A stretch of DNA of 64,000 nucleotides from Thalassococcus halodurans (GTDB lineage Bacteria; Pseudomonadota; Alphaproteobacteria; Rhodobacterales; Rhodobacteraceae), in NCBI RefSeq assembly GCF_900108225.1, contig NZ_FNUZ01000008.1, positions 1 to 64,000 on the forward strand, written 5' to 3'. Shown here one piece after another: positions 61,255 through 64,000 of this stretch. The translations under genes and the position numbers were made by a program. The notes beneath the pieces are model-generated. The model was not told the DNA's origin and made no database searches. It worked only from the letters and a program-made list of their open reading frames with translations. Position 1 is the first letter of the stretch. Each line of letters starts with the position of its first letter.

Positions 61255-62199
61255 TCAGTTCTTGGACGTGTATTCGTCAACGTTGGCCGGTGTGACCAGT
61301 TCGAAGGGGATGTAGACCTTCTGATCCACATCTTCGCCACGGGACAGACGCAGTGCTGCGTCAAGGGCGCCACCGCCCTGCCCTGCTGCGTTCTGGAACA
61401 CGGTGACGTCCAGATCGCCCGCCTGCATCGCTGCCAGCGCGTCCTGTGTTGCGTCAACGCCGCCGACCACGATTTCCGCCATATCCAGACCCTGAGCTTT
61501 CATCGCCTGAATGGCACCAATCGCCATTTCGTCGTTGTTGGCGATTACCGCGTCAAACTCTTCGCCGGTGGACAGCCAGTTGGTCATCAGATCCTGCGCT
61601 TCGTCGCGGGACCAGTTTGCTGTCTGCTGGTCAACAACCGTGATGAAGTTACACATGTCGATGCCAAGGATGTCTTCGACGTCTTTGGTCCGCTGAACAG
61701 CCGCCTGGTTGGACAGCTCGCCCATCATCACATAGGCCTTGGCGCCGCCGCCTTTGCCCATGGCGCGCAGCATCTTGCAGACTTCGAATGTTTCCAGCGT
61801 GCCGGATTCGATTTCATTGGATGCAACAAACGCCTGATTGTCGGGGAGGGTGTCGACATTGATGGGCTGGCGGTTGACGTAAACCAGCGGAACACCGGCA
61901 TCGGCGGCGGCTTTGGTCATCGCTTCGGTTGCTGAGGTATCAACCGGGTTCACGATGATGGCATCTACACCAGAGGCAGCAAAGTTGTTGATCTGGTCAA
62001 GCTGCTTGGCAACGTCGTTCTGTGCGTCTTCGATCTGGACATCGACACCTTCCATGCCATCAGCCAGTTCCTGAATACCGTTGCGCAGAACTGTCAGAAA
62101 GTTGTCGTCGAACAGTGCCATGGATACGCCGATCGTTTCGGCCATGGCCGTTGTCGACATCAGCGATGCGAAGCCCGCGGCGATCAAAGTCTTTTTCAT
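61255..62199 (-). CDS. Sugar (inositol-type) ABC transporter substrate-binding protein
   Basis: This 314-residue periplasmic receptor has a cleavable signal (MKKTLIAAGFASLMSTTAMA) and the ribose-binding-like fold: TIGVSMALFDDNFLTVLRNG, AIIVNPVDTSATEAMTKAAADAGVPLVYVNRQP, AYVMMGELSNQAAVQRTKD and DAVIANNDEMAIGAIQAMKAQG. Receptors with this pattern (IbpA/InoE type) bind myo-inositol. ATG 62199 is chosen because GGAGG lies seven bases upstream and gives a proper signal. The open frame upstream is not conserved. Confidence 0.93.
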   Translation of the reverse strand: MKKTLIAAGFASLMSTTAMAETIGVSMALFDDNFLTVLRNGIQELADGMEGVDVQIEDAQNDVAKQLDQINNFAASGVDAIIVNPVDTSATEAMTKAAADAGVPLVYVNRQPINVDTLPDNQAFVASNEIESGTLETFEVCKMLRAMGKGGGAKAYVMMGELSNQAAVQRTKDVEDILGIDMCNFITVVDQQTANWSRDEAQDLMTNWLSTGEEFDAVIANNDEMAIGAIQAMKAQGLDMAEIVVGGVDATQDALAAMQAGDLDVTVFQNAAGQGGGALDAALRLSRGEDVDQKVYIPFELVTPANVDEYTSKN

Positions 62200-62285
62200 G
62201 AGTTTCCTCCCATTATCGGCGTCCGGCACGCCATTCCCATCCGGAAGCCCCCAAGTGGTCGTTAAGGGCCAATCACTCCTCATGC

Positions 62286-63101
62286 TCAGGCGGGCTGCGC
62301 CTGAAGCTCTGAGGCAATGAATTCGAAAGATGCTTTCAGATCCGCAAAGGGTTCTTTCAGCGCGTGAATTTCGGGGGCAAAGCATTCATACGAAATGGCC
62401 CCTTTGTATCCGGCCTTCAGAAGGGCGCGGATTTGTTCGATGTTGCCCAGACAGTCGCGGTCATCGACCAGAACGCGGTGCTCATCCTCCATCTGGTCAA
62501 CCCGCAGCGCAGGATCGACGACGCCCGAGATGTGGACGATGCCAGTGTGTTCAGGGAACATCGGCCCGCCGTCTGCCAGCGTGTGATGGAACGTGTCGTG
62601 GACCAGTTTGTAGCGGCCCGTGGCATCCAGCGCTTCGATCACTTCGACAAGTTCGGTCTTGGATCGCAGCGACGACCGCCCGAACCCTAACGGTTCGACC
62701 AAGGCGATCATGTCGGCCTCTTCCAGCATCGGAAGGACTTCTTTCAGCGCGATGCGCAGGTTGGCCTGCCGTTCGCCATTGCCGACCTGAGTGCCGTCGT
62801 TGCGGGGGATCAGGCTGATGGTTTCAGCGTCCGATGCCTTGGCTGCAGCAATGATGGTTTCCACCTTGGCCCGAATGTTGTCATCCCAGCTGTTGAAGGC
62901 GTAGACTTCGCTCATGCCAAGGATGCGCAGGCCACGGTCACGGACCATTTTGCCGGCGACCTCTGCGGGGATGCCGTCGAACAATGGACGCCCCAGATCA
63001 TTGCGTACTTCGACGCCAATGCACCCAAGGTCGCGCGCCAAATCCAGAAATGTCGTAAAGTCTAGATGACGGACCGTCATCTGGTTCAGCGCAGTATGCA
63101 T
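62286..63101 (-). CDS. iolI: IolI-like TIM-barrel isomerase
   Basis: This 271-residue sugar-phosphate-isomerase-type TIM barrel shows metal-ligand residues in strands IALVEPLGFG (Glu), YKLVHDTFHHTLAD (Asp, His) and YKGAISYECFAPEI (Glu). Its length and the neighbours fit IolI, 2-keto-myo-inositol isomerase, which converts 2-keto-myo-inositol to 1-keto-D-chiro-inositol. IolE or other AP-endonuclease-family-2 enzymes are alternatives. It heads the operon, with the binding-protein gene 86 bases downstream. Confidence 0.82.
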   Translation of the reverse strand: MHTALNQMTVRHLDFTTFLDLARDLGCIGVEVRNDLGRPLFDGIPAEVAGKMVRDRGLRILGMSEVYAFNSWDDNIRAKVETIIAAAKASDAETISLIPRNDGTQVGNGERQANLRIALKEVLPMLEEADMIALVEPLGFGRSSLRSKTELVEVIEALDATGRYKLVHDTFHHTLADGGPMFPEHTGIVHISGVVDPALRVDQMEDEHRVLVDDRDCLGNIEQIRALLKAGYKGAISYECFAPEIHALKEPFADLKASFEFIASELQAQPA

Positions 63102-63202
63102 TTTCCCTCCCTTATCGATGCTTTGGCACCGACGATGTTGGGGGGACGCTGCGTTAGTTGCCCGATTCCGTCAATTCATCGGGCTTCATTTCCCGCCAAA
63201 AA

Positions 63203-63242
63203 TGACGTTTTTCTGCGCATGCATTGTGACGTTTTTACGTCA
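63203..63242. promoter_or_regulatory. Repeat and palindrome operator upstream of iolI operon
   Basis: TGACGTTTTT occurs at 63203-63212 and again at 63227-63236, 24 bases apart. The second copy is part of a perfect palindrome TGACGT-TTTT-ACGTCA (63227-63242) that ends at the stop codon of the LacI-type gene. It lies 100-140 bases before iolI, so a role as operator for the adjacent LacI-type regulator is likely. Confidence 0.55.
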
Positions 63243-64000
63243 TCATAACATTTCAGGAAGTACGATGTGAGGCTCTAGAAAATGCTGTCCGGCGATCCCG
63301 TCGTCACCTTCGCGGACGGACCGCACCATATGGCCGACCAGATCATCGCATAGTGTACGCAGCGGTGTGGTGATCGCCATCAGCACATAACCTTCGCGCA
63401 GCGCCGCCGCGCTTTCCTTGGTCACCTCATTCACGACCAGCGCCACGCGGGGCGATGCGTGCACCTCTCGTAGGGCGGCAATCGCGCCCTCCATGCCACC
63501 GCCACCCACGTAGATACCTTTCAGGTCCGGATGCCTGCGCACCAGATCAAGCGTCGCCTCGTAGGTCAGCTGACGCGTCTCGAGGTTGACCAGAGTATCC
63601 AGCACGGAAAAGGCCGGTGCGTTTTCCCGCAGATAAGATCTGAACCCGACCTCACGCAGGTCGTGGCCGTGCCAGCGGTTGCCCCCCACAAAGATCGCAA
63701 GCTTGCCGGGTTGCGGCACCGTTTTGCTGATGGTCCAAGCCGCGATGCGGCCGATTTTCATATTGTTCAAACCGATGTAGTTGCGGCGCACGCCTTGGGC
63801 AAAATCGTTAAGCACCGAAAACACCGGCACGCCGCGCGCCTTCAGATCGGACACGACCTCGGCCAGCAGATGGTGGTTGATGGCTGTGGCCGCGATCGCA
63901 TCGCAGTGCGACAGGCTTTCCAGCGCCTTGGCAAAATCCTCGGGGCTTTGGGATGGGGCATAGCGGATCACCGCCCTGCCCCGTATGTCGGTTCGCGCCG
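63243..64000 (-). CDS. LacI-type transcriptional regulator (partial, 5' end outside window)
   Basis: The minus-strand frame is open from the right window edge to the stop at 63243, giving the last 252 residues. This is the periplasmic-binding-like effector domain of a LacI-family regulator, with segments AIAATAINHHLLAEVVSDLKARGVPVFSVLND, KIGRIAAWTISKTV, FRSYLRENAPAFSVLDTLVN and LKGIYVGGGGMEGAIAALRE. The DNA-binding N-terminus is outside the window. The gene probably regulates the inositol operon downstream. The ATG-less part before 63971 belongs to the gene and is not a new start. Confidence 0.88.
   Translation of the reverse strand, partial: ARTDIRGRAVIRYAPSQSPEDFAKALESLSHCDAIAATAINHHLLAEVVSDLKARGVPVFSVLNDFAQGVRRNYIGLNNMKIGRIAAWTISKTVPQPGKLAIFVGGNRWHGHDLREVGFRSYLRENAPAFSVLDTLVNLETRQLTYEATLDLVRRHPDLKGIYVGGGGMEGAIAALREVHASPRVALVVNEVTKESAAALREGYVLMAITTPLRTLCDDLVGHMVRSVREGDDGIAGQHFLEPHIVLPEML

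Noticed and set aside
59879-61315. Plus-strand open frame of 478 codons antisense to the sugar transporter genes
   Set aside because: It is a low-complexity Asp/His/Arg-rich shadow of the permease and ATPase genes.

Overview
The window looks like the chromosome of an alphaproteobacterium of the order Rhodobacterales (Roseobacter/Rhodobacter group). The evidence is gene content and order, not a 16S gene. The hydrogenase cluster hupTUV-hypF-hupSLC-hupDFGHJK-hypAB-hupR-hypCDE has the order known from Rhodobacter capsulatus. Choline-sulfate, homogentisate and inositol catabolism and a Tad pilus are common in marine members of this group. Coding regions are GC-rich with short intergenic gaps and many 4-base ATGA overlaps. 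No rRNA, tRNA, CRISPR array or intact insertion sequence was seen.

Layout. (1) 1-1672: 5' part of a NosR/NirI-type flavoprotein gene, minus strand, running off the left edge. (2) 1786-2392: a ParDE-type toxin-antitoxin pair with a palindromic operator. (3) 2471-21903: a complete uptake [NiFe]-hydrogenase system. It holds the H2 sensor (HupUV), sensor kinase (HupT) and response regulator (HupR), the structural enzyme (HupSL) with its cytochrome b (HupC), and the accessory and maturation proteins HupDFGHJK and HypABCDEF. (4) 21904-22976: two AT-richer orphan genes, probably acquired. (5) 23070-30517: choline-sulfate uptake and use (choXWV, betC, an orphan family-5 binding protein, a divergent LysR). 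(6) 30514-36817: a six-gene homogentisate operon (hmgA, maiA, fahA, a metallo-beta-lactamase-like protein, a flavoprotein hydroxylase and its small DUF2783 neighbour). (7) 36973-51222: a Tad/Flp pilus locus with an embedded L,D-transpeptidase and an adjacent AAA+ ATPase. (8) 51576-55686: an OmpR/EnvZ-type two-component system followed by two tiny membrane proteins, a DUF3500 protein and an EF-hand exported protein. (9) 55728-57821: purU and a ferredoxin reductase-like flavoprotein. (10) 57847-64000: a small membrane protein, an inositol-type operon (iolG, sugar ABC transporter, iolI-like isomerase) and a truncated LacI-type regulator.

How they work together. H2 binding by HupUV should control HupT and through it HupR, which in turn should control hupSLC. 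The Hyp proteins build the NiFe(CN)2CO centre and HupD trims HupL. Choline-O-sulfate and choline imported here can be converted to glycine betaine. PurU and the ferredoxin reductase-like protein would fit C1 handling after betaine demethylation, though no demethylase is in the window. The homogentisate operon takes aromatic intermediates to fumarate and acetoacetate. The tad locus should make adhesive pili.

The most interesting points are the degenerate AAA+ domain of HupR, repeats and a palindrome ahead of hupS, an unnamed small membrane protein between hupL and hupC, and the flavoprotein/DUF2783 pair that may form a two-component homogentisate-producing hydroxylase. Also notable are the L,D-transpeptidase inside the tad operon, a Flp pilin with a tandem-repeat tail and its own terminator, and the orphan gene pair whose first member lacks a normal start codon.
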